From Hofstenia miamia (lineage: Eukaryota; Xenacoelomorpha; Acoela): a DNA stretch of 64,000 nucleotides. The translations under genes and the position numbers were made by a program. This document shows positions 21,561 to 34,959 of this stretch, piece by piece; positions within the stretch are counted from its first letter, which is position 1; the number at the start of each line of letters is the position of its first letter. Under the pieces are notes generated by a model. That model saw nothing but the letters and a program-made list of their open reading frames with translations. It was not told where the DNA came from and did not search any database. The stretch covers positions 366,050 through 430,049 of the forward strand of contig SCFE01000003.1 of the NCBI GenBank assembly GCA_004352715.1. Reading direction: 5' to 3'.

Positions 21561-22795
21561 CATACCCAATTTTCATGTATTTATAGGGTTTTGAGTCCAT
21601 GGAAGCAACAAAGAACCGAGACTGTTTCTTGATATGTGCAAAGATATTCCAAACCCGTTGAGGCGTGCCATGCGCAAAGGCAAGTGGTCGCACAGCTATA
21701 ATCTTTTAATTATTTTTATAGGATCATGAAAATTGTTCAAAAATCCCTGGGCTGTTTAGGGTTAAGCCTGGTAATTTTAAAAGTAACAATTCCACCCTAA
21801 CAGGGCAATTTCCACTAAAAATGAATAGGCCCTTATCGAATTGCGTTATAAAATAAACGAAGCTAAAAATATATACATTCTTTGTAAAACAGTTTAAAAG
21901 AAATGGACAACTTTGATCTTTTTGAGACAAGTTAATGAAATTTACTGAACAATGCTATAACTTAAAATAGAGGTGGATGCAGCCAATAAAGACATTATGC
22001 GACCAATACTTCAACTACAATAAACACATACAATAATAAATACTTTAAAATATTTTATAATTTTATTTTAAACTAGAAAATAATTTTCACGGATATCCGT
22101 TCGTCAAATTTATTTTCCCATAACAACCTAAAGCGGATCAGCTCGAATCATTTCCCTCTCTGAGATAGAAAGATGCTACATGGTCTACTATTTAGTAGGT
22201 TATAGATTGCAATACTGCAGAACGGTGATCCAATTATTCTCATTCAAAGCCTAAAATCTCAATAAGAAGCAATAAAGAAGGAAACCACATATAGGCGAAA
22301 TTAAGTAAGTGTACCATATGCATAAAACAGATATCGATGACCAGACCGTGGACCTAACAACTAAGTGATGTTTAAATTACGCTAAGAGAGACCTATTAAC
22401 ATAACAAATTTCGAAATAGCGATTCACACAAGTAAACACAAAGATTTCCCTGATTATTTTAAAAATTCAGGAATAAATTTACTAGTACAAGCTTAGCTTT
22501 AATCATAATTCATGATACTCCAAACAATTGAATACTTTTATTGAAGTTGTATCTCAATTTAAAGAAGAAACTTATTGGGAAAACTGATTTAAATGTTGAA
22601 ACTTTTAAAAAATATACATGTTGCAAAGTTGTTACACAGCATGTAATGTAATTAAAATAAAATAGCCCGCTCAATTCGATTTCGCAAAGTTTGAATTCGG
22701 TTCGATTGGAATCCCACAACAGAAGCGAATTGAAATTCGGGAGAACAACAGGAGGTAGATAGCGGAACTGAAGATTATGGCCCTTCACAAGTAGA
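21561..22795. other. Non-coding stretch
   Basis: AT-rich, no recognisable gene or element. Confidence 0.4.
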
Positions 22796-23086
22796 TCAAA
22801 CTAACATTTCGCCAGATGAATTCAAATAACAACCATGCTTATATTTATTGTGAATTTCATGTCCAATTAAAACAACGCTGAAAAAGGAAATCAGAAAATT
22901 CAATTGTTTATTCAAGATAAAATCCAAGCTATACTTCATTAGGAAAACTGTTAACGAAAAAGAAGAGCATTTATTTCGACACGATAGTGGAACTATTTCC
23001 CTGGATGATTTATTCGAAGGAATGACGTAGGCACATAATTCAGAGAGAAATCCAACTATAAATAGGAAAAGAAATAACTTCAGCAT
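22796..23086 (-). CDS. Weak candidate: small secreted-peptide-like ORF
   Basis: From an ATG at 23086 the minus strand reads MLKLFLFLFIVGFLSELCAY, a convincing signal peptide. Next come a polar segment (VIPSNKSSREIVPLSCRNKC) and more hydrophobic residues, open to a TGA at 22796. A good acceptor (TTTCCTTTTTCAG) lies inside it. I do not recognise the product. With so much AT-rich sequence, an open frame of this length with a Leu/Phe-rich start can arise by chance, so this is a low-confidence call. Confidence 0.15.
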   Translation of the reverse strand: MLKLFLFLFIVGFLSELCAYVIPSNKSSREIVPLSCRNKCSSFSLTVFLMKYSLDFILNKQLNFLISFFSVVLIGHEIHNKYKHGCYLNSSGEMLV

Positions 23087-23616
23087 GTTACGTAATAAAA
23101 TGGGAGAATAATGACTTCTGTTAATGAAAGATTTTAAAATTATGATATCCACGGCTTTTAAAGTGGGAATCGCCTTGTTTCTTATGCGCTAATTCATACA
23201 ATATATCTATAGGTAAATATGCAGACGAAGAAAGCCTGTTTAAATCAAATACAAAAAGTCAAATTGTTAAGCATGATGAAGAATTGCAAGCGAATGAATT
23301 TAGACCACTTAAAGGATTATTAGATTGAAAACACAATGTCAATGTGTTGATTAATGGCTTGAAGGAGATTTACATTAAAAATTTAACAATTGTGAAGTGA
23401 GGTCTTTAGATAGAGTATATCGCTTCGCGTCGAATAGAAAAACTTAAGCTGAATTGAACGACTATTTTTGCGAATAAATACTATTATACTCAATAGTCAT
23501 TATTGACCACAGGACAATTTTAAAATTCGCAAAACAGAATTTAGGCTTTCCTGTTGCAATTGTGATCAGTAAATATCTGCTGTGTTATAATTTGGAAGCA
23601 TGATAAGTGGATAACT

Positions 23617-23654
<38 letters not shown>

Positions 23655-25347
23655 ATTGAGCGCTGATTGCTTTGTCTATTAGGTGCTTTTTAGCAGAGGA
23701 AATCAAACACCACTTGGGCACTTTTGTCATTGCCACTCATAAATAGTCTAGTCAGCATTATATTACAAAGTGCAGATTATATTGCACCAAAGAAACGACA
23801 CAGGCATGCAGCCTGTGAAACTACATAGTTCCAAAGAATTTTGAAATTCCTATAGTATAATGCTCACTAGTTCTACTTCGAAACATGTTTTATATTTGTC
23901 GAAACAGTAGGTACCTACAACTTATATTTGTGGTGAGGATAAAGGCTATATGCTATGATAAGACCCTGAAAAGAATAGCTTTCAAAACATTGATTACAGG
24001 TAGCCTGTCATATTCTCACAAATTCTGGAAGTTGATTCTGCCGCAAACATCATCAAAACCTAAGTAATCAAAAGCATGCTAACTTGGTGATTTAGGATAA
24101 CGGTTTTCATTGATTTGAATTCAATTTTCAATGAGCGAAATAGTTTGCTATTGAAACTTCATTTAAATAGCTACGGGGAACAGTCATGCTAAAGTTCGTA
24201 TTCGAATGCAAGCATACTTAGAATCACTTGAGATCTAACTGTGTGTTATAACTATGAAAAGAGTCCTTACACTAATTACAGAAGCTCAAACCTCAATGCA
24301 TCACGAAACATGGCAATACAATATCCCGAACTTTCGGCAGCATTTAACGTTGATGTACAGAATATATATTTTTGCGGCATTATATATTACCTCATGTTAG
24401 CAATTAACATGCATGATTTGCACCAACAATATTTCTTACCAAATGCTTGGATGTGAGAATAGTTGCATTTTATAATCTATGAAAATCAAAAGCCTTTCAC
24501 TAAAAGGTAAACTATGATATAAGAGGTATCGCATATATAGCAAATCTTTAACTATAACTACTTGAAACACTGCATGAGAAAATTTCCAATTAAACCAGTG
24601 ATTGTGGAACAGAAAATCAGCAATCGTGTGTGCGATATTTCGTCGATAGAGGGCATTGCCCTCACTTAATATCATATGGACTGTTTTGAATACATGTAGT
24701 AGAATATAACATTGCACAGCCTGACAGGCCGCGATCAAAGTCAGAATCCTTCATTTCAATTGAAATCTGCGCAAAAATATCTGATTATTTGAGGGAAAAC
24801 TGCTGAGCTATGATTGAAAGATTGATCAATTGTCAAATCTGTTCACAGTACACATTTCAAATTTAGATAACGAACGATGCTGCGATAAACAGTCACTTTC
24901 TATTAATTAATCAGTCGGCACTCTTTGAATGATATTTTAATACGCTTTGATTTTTCTTCTGCAGCTGTCATCTTGGTTAATAATTCATTGATCCGTGAGT
25001 GAAATTATTTTAATCGTGTAGCCGGCTTCTGTTACCCAAAATAAAATTTAACTTTACACCAGACAATAAGAATTTCAAACAACAAAAGGCGTAATTGGCA
25101 AGCACAATAGACAGGCCTGCCGTGCGTATCAAATTGTAAAATCCGCACTAATACCATCCCTACAGTAATTGTTGTGAGGATCCCCACAAGTCACAAAACG
25201 CCTAATTTTTCACTGCAAGAGGCGCACAGCTGAAGCGAATAATTTAAATTGGATTGATTAATGACATTTCTGCTCAGAATAAAAGAATGGATTGTGTTTT
25301 ACAATATTTTATTTATTATTAAATTTATTCTAGAAATGAGTTGCATC
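23087..25347. other. Non-coding stretch with a (TA)n microsatellite
   Basis: A pure AT dinucleotide run lies at 23619-23651. A 100-codon open frame on the minus strand at 24436-24738 has no ATG at its start and no recognised similarity. Otherwise nothing. Confidence 0.4.
23619..23651. repeat. (AT)n microsatellite
   Basis: A pure AT dinucleotide run of about 33 bp. Confidence 0.95.
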
Positions 25348-27186
25348 CAGAGATGGACATGGGTAAGGGCCGTGCCCGTATGTTAAGCCCGTTATGCCCG
25401 TAGCAAAATGTTATTGACATTTCTTGATGCAACAAGAAAAACTGCTGTTAAAAGGAAACATACTTAAACTGGCATAGCCATCAATGAAGCTTACATCAGT
25501 ATAAAAATAAAATTTTTTGTTGAAGTTACTGAGAAGTTTAATTTCATAACTAAAAAATCATAATTAAGTCCCGTTATGAAATATTAATCAACATGTTTTG
25601 TCAATCATTGAGAAAGCGCGCTTCAAACGTCATAATAATAATCAGGGCTAGGATTTTTATGCTTAAGGCATATTTGGGCACAGTTTTTTAACGTATATTT
25701 CTATGATAGCTCACATATTCCATCGTATTTCACAGGCGAATGTCACAGATGCCAAACATTTCACTGAATTTTATCCATTGCTGCAGAAAACCTCGAAACT
25801 GAGAACTCACAAATATTGAAAATTTTAGTTACAGCCATGTTGAAATGCTCTATAATGTCATAGAACTAATACAGGGGCAGAACTACAAGGAATATTTGCT
25901 CTAGTTATAAAAAAGAAAAAATCCATCCAATTGGTGTTAATTCTTTAAATGTGCCTACACACGGAAATGTGCCTCAAGTCTATAGGGGTCAAATTCAAGC
26001 ACCAACAACGAATGATCATGACTATTGATCACTTTAAGCAATATCTATGTTTATTGGTATAAACGTGTATGACCTGGTAATAAAATATCTGTTACATTTA
26101 ATGTAGTTTTCATTCATATATTAAAGCATACTTTCAAAATTTCGACTCATTATTTGATGACGTATATTTAAGAGTATTTTAAACATATAAACAGTATAAA
26201 AATAACTAAATTGAAACTAAACTGCACTTTTTATGACATTTTAAACAAATTAAATCACATTAATTTGTCCTCTGAAGTTGAAACTTACACTTCTTTGTTA
26301 CAATATAATGTACATAAGTAGTATAGTATCATTAATGCAATATCAGATGACAATGAAATGGAATTTCTTAAAATTTATGAATGCAATGAATTTTATGTGT
26401 AATATTTGATCTAATATTTTGTAATTTCTACGATAAATCGACATGTTAGTTTTGCACGAAATACATATGCATACATATATAGAATAGACCTAATGTACAT
26501 CAAACAAATGATTGTAAGATTTTAGATCCTCGAATAACAACAATAAATATTCATGCAGAGCCCGGATGCCGGGTCCGTACCCGTAGCATAGAAGCTCATG
26601 CCGTACACTTTTGTCCGTGTCCGTTACGGGCCCTACCCCAGGATATAACTTATTAACAATGTGTTGAAAAATAATATTTACATTTTAAAATATTACAGTA
26701 GTATCACCTACTCTTTTAAAATTCAGCTTATGTTTTTAATTTCAGTGTGTAGATTTTACTGTTTCTAAGATACTCAACTACGATCTTACAGCCTGAAAAT
26801 TAGAGATTTTTTGTAATTGTAAGGATCATAAAATGGTGCGAATTGGCATTAATTTAGATGTGCTTGAAACTAAATTTACGGCCCATGTGTTAATGCGCAT
26901 CCAAGCGCGGCTTTAGGGAAGAGGCACCCAGGGACCAGTGACCCTCCTTTTTAAGGAACTTACTATTTTTGCCAAAACATTTCTATGCATTTCAAATATT
27001 TCTCATATTGATGTTTACAAGAGTGTCATCCCACAATTTGGTTAGCAATGCATACAATCATAGAATCTTCTAATTAGAACTCAGAGGTTTAAATTACTTG
27101 TTGTTTATAAATTTTCTCAACACAAAAAAAGGAATGTGCCCCCCCCTGTTTCAAAAACCCTAAAGCCATGCCTGTGTGCATCTCTG
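25348..27186. mobile_element. Candidate larger hAT-like element with CAGAGATG ends, carrying a nested insertion
   Basis: The left end reads CAGAGATGGACA and the right end, inverted, CAGAGATGCACA (11 of 12 identical). CCCGTA/CCGTGCCCGTA-type words occur near the left end and at 26558-26640. The miniature element at 26902-27174 sits just inside the right end. The flanks (GTTGCATC, GTTGTTGA) agree only at the first four bases, so a target duplication is not established. A shorter element ending at about 26636 is an alternative. Confidence 0.4.
26902..27174. mobile_element. hAT-type miniature element with CAGGCGCGGCTTTAGG ends, copy B
   Basis: Same family as 8553-8787. The ends are CAAGCGCGGCTTTAGG and CCTAAAGCCATGCCTG. 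It is flanked by the direct repeat TGCGCATC (26894-26901) / TGTGCATC (27175-27182), 7 of 8 identical, the length hAT elements produce. Confidence 0.75.
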
Positions 27187-28058
27187 GTTGTTGATGTTCA
27201 GATTACCACCGGCTACTTTCTTTATAAACAATTACTAATGGCCAGTTGGTTTTCTGCAGGATTTTGGGTTGTAACTTTCTCTGTATTTGCTAAATGTGCA
27301 CTTTGCATATATTTTGCAAAGCTGAAGGTCTTTGAAGCAATAAAAAATCCTCTCAATTAAAATTCCATCAAGAAATTTTCTTCCTAAAAAGACTAAGTGC
27401 GTCACTTCAGAGCGAACTGAGTAGCCGATAGCCGGTTCTACCCCTGATAAACTTTATAAATTATTGAAACGAATCATATTTGTTTGCCTTTTAAGAGTAT
27501 AAAGGATACACAATTTACATAGAATCCATATATGAAATTAAAAAGGCTTATCCGGTGATTTTTTATTAAATTTTGTACCAAAATGAAATATACATTACTG
27601 TCATTAGACTCAACTGCAGTCTGGAAGTCTCTACAAATAAAGTCTTATTACAAATTACAATAATCCTTTCTTTATGGAAAGCAAAAATTTATCTTCATAA
27701 TTACAAATGAAACACTAGTGTGGTCAGGTTATTAAAAAAATGTATAGCATAATTCTATTCTCTTAGTTTCACATAAATTATACCCCCAGAATACTATAGA
27801 TATGGAATCCTACCCCTTTCACATACCCACAGAATTTCCTTTCCATGGGTATTCCATAAGCAAGGCAGCACAAGTCGAAAGGCCACTTCAAAAAGTCACT
27901 AATCCTATGAATTTTTTTATTACAAGTAAATGTCAGTTACATTAGCAAAATAAACGTTTGAATTTTGGAACATTTGAAAGTTAGTAATACAAAAATACAA
28001 AGATTGAATGATTTTCAAAATCAATACAAAATTTATTTCTAAGAAAAGAAGGGCCTCT

Positions 28059-28310
28059 TTAACCTCGTCAGCGTCCAAGTACTAAATTTAGTACTTATTA
28101 TAACCATGTCTATAGCTATATAAATATGCAACAGAATATCATTAATTAAGATGCAAAGTACTCAATATAGGACTAATTATTTATTTATCCTAGGAGAGAG
28201 CTAGAGCAAAAAATTTTTCCCTGTGTATTATTTGTATCACCTATAAAATAATGATACAAAAAAGTTAAAACTTTTTTGTGATTTTCATATAGTGACGCTG
28301 ACGAGGTTAA
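28059..28310. mobile_element. piggyBac-like miniature element (TTAA target)
   Basis: It begins TTAACCTCGTCAGCGTC and ends with the exact inverse, GACGCTGACGAGGTTAA. That gives TTAA target copies plus 13-bp perfect inverted ends beginning CC, as in piggyBac elements. The total is 252 bp with no coding capacity. Confidence 0.8.
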
Positions 28311-31300
28311 GCAAATGTCATGCCAAGGAATTGGAATGTTAAGCACAAATTCGCCTAAAGTTCTTATATTTTAGCTTTTTCCAAGATCGATTAATTAGGA
28401 GGGAAAATCAATCGAAAAATTGGGGGCTATAGCTTACCTATTGCTGATTATGATTACTAAGCGAACGCTGGCGTCATAATGGGTCGTGACAATTGATAAA
28501 CTGAACACATTTAGAAAATAATGATTCGATATCATCGTAACCTCAACATTCTGAAGCAAATTTATCTATGAAAATAGTAACAAAAATACTAACTTTTCTT
28601 AGAATAATGTACATAAGTAGAAATATAATAAAAGTATGAGTTTAGTTTTGAGACATTTGTCTTGCCAACAAAATTTTAAAAAAAATAAACAAAAATGAGG
28701 GTTAAATCTTTCAAATTAGAGATATAACATTGTTTACAATATCTCGCATCTGAACAAACTAACAAATGTACTGTTATGGAAGCTAAGTTAGGTCATAACC
28801 ACAAGAGCTACGCCACAACTTCATCCATTGCAACAAACTTTAAAATAAATAAAAGTTTATTTTCCTAGTGGTTAGCAGCCGCTATTAGTGGAATATGTCA
28901 GATACCGCTCATAATGTAGGTATTTTTTAGAATTTATGCATAGCGTAAGAACGATTTGCCTCCAATAAAATTTTTCTGAGATTTTTAACAGAGAGCAAGT
29001 AATAAAATCTACTCCATTTATAATTAGTATACACATGCAACAATTCGTCATACAAAAATGACTGAGCATTCTAATATATCAACCGTTAGTCAAATCATTG
29101 AAATTATTAATCAAAATGCATTGTAAGTGCGAAAGTATTATTTTAAATATTGGCGACTGCATAAATAATTTATGTATATACTTTTTGAAATGGAAAGCTC
29201 CTCCAATGACGAATAATGGTTAGTCATTGCGAGCAGAGCAGACGACTTTGTATACAGTAAGCGGAGAAGAATATACTGCACATTTCATTCACTAGCAATT
29301 GCTGACTAATTTGTGGAATAAATGGGAATGTCACAATCTATTGAATGGAACACCAGATGGCACTGAGTCATTAATCCGAATAAATAATTTAGGAAAAAAC
29401 CAATGGAAGTTGGTGTAAACATTTGGCACCCGTCACAAGAGATCGAATTTCCATTCATTTTAAATAACTTCAATCTTAAATATTTAAAAAGTTTTCCAAA
29501 AGAAAATTCAGCAGGAATTGAGTTAAAATAAAATAAATTCTCTATTATTTATTAGCTTGTATGTTCAACAAGGTGAAAATTTGCCTTCGATTTAATAAGC
29601 TTATTCTATTTTCATCTTTCATCAAGTATATATAAGCTCGCATGACCTACTTTTAACAAATTATTTCAATAAATGAAAACATTGTGGTGTTGCAATGTAA
29701 AAATTTTGTTTAGAAAGACCAGAATTGCTAAGAACCAGGTGCTGACCGACTGGCCTATTCAACCTCCACTTTTATCAGAAGATAGTATAAATTTGCAAGA
29801 TGCATATGAAGATATGTTTCTACATATTGTATATCAATTTATAATATCGCCAAATACTTATCAAAGCAAGCCAAGCAAAAACAATTTGAAAAAAGTCTAA
29901 AATAGAGCAGAAGAAAGCAAAGTGGGTTCAGTTCAATGAAATAATAAAACGAAAGCAGAGATTTAATTAAAACCGTTACTAGCGCTGACACAAGAGTTCT
30001 GAAACTTATGCAATGCCCTCCTTCGACATGACTACAACTCATCTCAAAGGCACACACCGGTGAGTATGAATGGCCGTAGCACGTCGCCATATCGTACATG
30101 CTGTTAAAATACAAACAACGTTTTGAGAAATATCATACCAGTGTTAAATCACCTTGCAATTTAGTTTTTAATAACAATACTGTTAGATTTGGCATTCGGT
30201 TCTGATATTTAATAGTTTATAATCAAGCGAAGTGCTAAAACAGTGGTTTGATGAGACAACATTGCTTCCAGGCCGTGAAAAGAGCGAACATATAAATGCA
30301 TCAAGAGTTAAAGTACGAAAATAAAAGCAGACCTATAACCACAGTTGTCAACGGTAAAACTTAAAACGCTAACTCAAGTAATAAAATATGAATAAAGACC
30401 CAAATTTGCAGAAGTTTAACAATAAAGTAACAAATCCTTGTCCGTATTGGATGCATTAGCGTAAATCTAGGCACAGCGAGGGATTTTCAAAAAATATGTA
30501 TGCTGGTTAAGCTACCACAACAGTATGAAATAATGTTTACTACTGAAATTTATAAACTAATTCAAATGAGTACATACTAAGTAGTTGTAGGTCGACAACA
30601 CCAGGGTAACAAATTGGCCGACTCAAACCGACATTCGATTCGGGTAAACCAAAACGCAGATCAGGGATACGAAGATCCTTAGTCAAAGAAATACTACTTA
30701 GGTTAAATTTTGAATTTCTATCCATCAATTTCATTCACAATACTACGTTGTGGGTAAAAATAACTGACACGAGTTCTACTGTGGATTGCACTGCACTACA
30801 CTGTCCGCACCAGAAAGTTACAAAAACTGAATATTAAGATATTCCTTTTGAATTTGAATGGTGCACCTGGAGCACGAAAATATTCTCCAAACCCTTCCCG
30901 TGCCCCCTTACCTGCACTTCTCTAATAGACCAAATTCTGGCTTCATTGAGCATTAGAGACAAGGGTAGATGCCCGACGTCTAGGCAATCAAACCCCTGAT
31001 ACTGATGAACTGATTAATCGAATGGAAGTGGCTTATTAAAATATGCAATTTCGAGTTTAAAAAGCCAAAAAACTTTTTTCAGGCAAACTTTCATTTGTCA
31101 TTTGAAAACAAAAAACTGTTGAAGGAGCTACATTTGCAGATTGCAGCATATAAAAATAGTCGTGTTTGAAAAAAAGACTTCATGGCTTGCATAATACTTT
31201 AGGATTAAGTCTCTTACGTAAGCTTGTAAATAAACAAATGGCTAACGCTAAAATCTCAGTTTAGAGCAAAGTTGAGAATTAATGGCAAGATTACCGCTGA

Positions 31301-31666
31301 TTGTATGATCAAAAGTAGAATTTCGCCAAATGCTAATGCGAAAATCACCTGCAATTATTGAAATGACATATATTTAATAATAGCATGCAATGCATTTCGA
31401 AGAATTTACTGAGATTGACACATGCGTTCCAGTTCAATTCAAAGCAAAATGCTACTAGCAATAATAAATAGGGACAAATTAGACAGTAAAATAACTTTTG
31501 ACTTTCACAGCAGTAGACAATTCGTGCCCAAATATTTGACAAAAACAAAACACCCTGAAATCACAAAAAGTTTAAACTTGATGTCGTAAAGATACCATCA
31601 TTGAGTGAACATATTGAACAAAGTATTTATTGAAAGGTTATTTGTAATTGACTATAGAATTCCAGG
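28311..31666. other. Non-coding stretch
   Basis: AT-rich. Several short open frames (for example 29673-29900 plus and 30540-30734 minus) have no splice sites, start context or motif that I can defend. Confidence 0.4.
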
Positions 31667-32057
31667 ATGTAAATCACATTTAAAATATAAGCAAGTTTTA
31701 GTTCAAACTAATTCAATAAGTTAACAAAAGTTTTTTTTGAAATTAATAAAGAATTGCACTTAAATTAATAAAGCAAAGGCGTGACTCTTAACGTTTTAAT
31801 GAAACCAAAAATAGGCTCAAATAGAGCTCATTACAACGAAAGAAAGTCCGATGTCATANNNNNNNATGTAAATCACATTTAAAATATAAGCAAGTTTTAG
31901 TTCAAACTAATTCAATAAGTTAACAAAAGTTTTTTTTGAAATTAATAAAGAATTGCACATTACAATATAAAGCAAAGGCGTGACTCTTAACGTTTTAATG
32001 AAACCAAAAATAGGCTCAAATAGAGCTCATTATAACGAAAGAAAGTCCGATGTCATA
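31667..32057. repeat. Duplicated 192-bp block across a 7-N gap
   Basis: 31667-31858 and 31866-32057 are the same length and nearly identical, apart from a cluster of changes near the middle and one A/T-C change near the end. The N run at 31859-31865 separates them. This looks like two alleles left side by side by the assembler, not a biological tandem duplication. Confidence 0.75.
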
Positions 32058-32827
32058 AACAATCTAAGTTTCAGTACACTTTAAGCAGAAATGCTTAGCA
32101 AATAATTAAGGAAACTAAACTTATAATTCAAACACAACAAATTACATATATGATTTTTATTGGAAACGTGAATATGTATTTGAATTTAGTATTACAGTAC
32201 TAAAGTATATAGGCAAAATCATTGGCCTTATTGATAAAGCATTACAAAAGACATCACGCAAAATGTTGGTGCGATACTCAGGTCGAGAATTTTTTAATGA
32301 GCATTTTACAGAATATAAGATAATAATTAATAAAAAAAGTTGAAATTTTTTTCTAAAATTGGTTTTCTGACTTTTACAATACAGTAATAAGTTTCCAGTA
32401 GATTAAGACGATTTGTGTGTTCTCACTCAAAAGACAGAACAGTAATTAGCTTACCTGATTGTATACCATGACACCAACTGCTCCCAACACTTGGCAATTG
32501 GGAAACGTGGAAATTGTCTACAAAACTCCTTCAAGCAGTTAAGCTGCCAAACACTAACAGTGCACTGCCTGGAGATATTATAAGTTATAGCAAGCCTCGA
32601 TATATACACTTGTCTTATTTACAGCACAGTGCAAAACTAACGGACATGATCCATCTGTTTACAATAATTTTCTATGGGATAAATAAACAAAATTGGTTTA
32701 TATCTTTTACTTAATGGATTAACAAAATGAATCATAGTAGGAAATTTGGCGAACTTGGGATTCAATCACAAAACTTACTACTGATTTGGTTTTGTTCACA
32801 TCGAATTGGAAATGCTTTTTATTCATG

Positions 32828-32829
<2 letters not shown>

Positions 32830-32866
<37 letters not shown>
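32830..32866. repeat. (AT)n microsatellite
   Basis: A pure AT run that directly abuts the element at 32867. Confidence 0.95.
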
Positions 32867-32870
<4 letters not shown>

Positions 32871-33777
32871 GTGGCTAATAAATTACATAAAACCTATCAT
32901 ATTTAATATATAACATAAAATTTATGTTAAATAATGTCCTTTGTGTATATATTTGCATTATATAATGTAAATCAGTTTGTCAATGAATTGCTACTCTAAT
33001 CTATCCGCATTGTGATTTTCACACAACTGCAAAAAATTATTACACTGTTACATAAGAAGAATACTCTATGAGAGCAATTAGAGTTCACTAACATTTTGGA
33101 CTTTCCTCATTATCAAGTTCTTCTGCTAATGATTCATTCAGACTTAAAAATTGAGAGAAAAAGTGCTCACAATGAAGAGAATTGGACCCATAATCAATCC
33201 CATATTGAGGAAATGTTCTCAAGCGTCAGCCAAATTTGTATGTATTTGTATACCTGAAGTTGAAATTGTTAGCTTACAGATGACTCAATAATGACTATTT
33301 TTCCAGCTTACTTAATTCATTCCCTAGCAAAGAACTGAGGATTCTGCTTCAAATATGAATACTTCACTTAAGGAAGATAGAGGTTTCAGATGAAACAAGT
33401 ATCTGGCTGCTCAAATGCTTCATCAACTTGTTAGTAGTACAATAAGATCATCTCAAGATTTGAAACTTATAGGGATGTTTACTATCATAACCTTACATTA
33501 TACAATTATTTGATTGACAAAATTAGCTCTCTGCTTTAGATTGAAAACACCCTTGATTTATGTCCATTTCTTTGCATCAATGTCAAGTTAAACTAAGGAA
33601 CAAAGGACCTTCTACTATGCATTGATGAATTTCATGCTTAAACTTGAAGAAATATTGTGATATTAGTGATACATGATATTATTGCATGTCATCATCATTT
33701 ACTGTAGTTGTTGCCACATGGTATTTTGATGTCTTAAGCAAAAACCATAGCTGTTTAATAATTTGACCACCACCACT
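32867..33777. mobile_element. Inverted-end element bracketed by (TA)n tracts
   Basis: The left end is AGTGGTGGCTAATAAATTA. The right end, inverted, is AGTGGTGGTGGTCAAATTATTA, with its first 8 bases identical. Both ends touch TA dinucleotide runs, consistent with insertion into a TA microsatellite. On the minus strand, 33065-33200 keeps an open frame (HCEHFFSQFLSLNESLAEE, then LDNEESPKC), which may be a transposase remnant. I do not recognise the family. Confidence 0.55.
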
Positions 33778-33796
33778 ATATATATATATATATATA
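33778..33796. repeat. (TA)n microsatellite
   Basis: A TA run abutting the right end of the element at 32867-33777. Confidence 0.95.
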
Positions 33797-34959
33797 GAGA
33801 TAAGAACCTTCCCATCGAAATGAATCATATGTGACAGCAATCCGTGACAAACTTATAAGACTTGCCTGAACATGTCCATATGCATGCAAATTACTTCAAT
33901 TATTTTTACCAAAAAATTTGACTTATTGCATTAAATGATACTTTTGAGATTGCTAATTGCAATTTCTTTTCTGCATAAAACGGCTTATGCCCAAAAGCAA
34001 ATTCGAGTCTACTTCATTTTTCAAGGAAAGCGCCGCTAATAGAAACCATTAGATTGTTTCTTTAAATTACAACACTTGCTTATTGTATCGTGATTTTAAC
34101 AAATGTTAATTTTAGCATATATTTACAATGACATGCGTTTATAGTGCACCAATAATTTGCGCTCATTCAGTTATTAACTATATTCCAGATAGAAAACTTT
34201 TATGCACATCCTAAATGTTTGGAAACGTTTGCTTGCTTTGTTGAGGATCCAATAATCACTCCGAATTTTGACTTGTGATTGAAACAATTGTTGAAATTCT
34301 AAATTTCAATGTCGCTAAATAAATTAAGGTTTAAGCAGGTGAAGGTAAAGGTGGCCAAAATTAGAGCCAAGGTTTGGAAAATGTAACGCTCCGTATCTGA
34401 ATGTGGCTTGGTGCAATAAAATCATTCAAGCAAATCACAAATATAAAATTGGAATGATATTGATATTTAAAACAGAAGTAGGTACATCCAGCCTGAAAAC
34501 AAACACTAAAAAGGATTAGAGATGTCAATAAATTTACTAGCCTATAAAAAATGGGAAGATTCCTACTTTGATCGTCACTTAGCAGATATGCGAACGATTA
34601 TCTTCCTTAAGCATGCCTTAGCAAACTAATATTCAAGTTATTAAATTTGAAAAGGACTAAGTCCCAAATCGAGACCCTATGGCCACAGCATGTCTTTAAC
34701 TGTATGATATTTAACAGTTTACCAAAATATTTTGTCACCAAGTAATTTCAATAGAATACGAATTATTTGTGTTGATTAGTGTTGAGTGGTTCAATATACA
34801 TTTCTGTCAATAAAATAATTCAAAATCAGTTTCAAGTGTGTTACAATAAATAGATTAAAATTATTGCTCGTTAGAAGAGTAAATTGTGCAGATCTAAAAA
34901 TTTTACTTACTATAATTCAATAGGCATGTACATGTGCATTATAAAATACGTCCGCGTTA

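Noticed and set aside
24436-24738. 100-codon open frame on the minus strand
   Set aside because: It starts without an ATG, shows no motif or splice context, and its length is attainable by chance in 64 kb.
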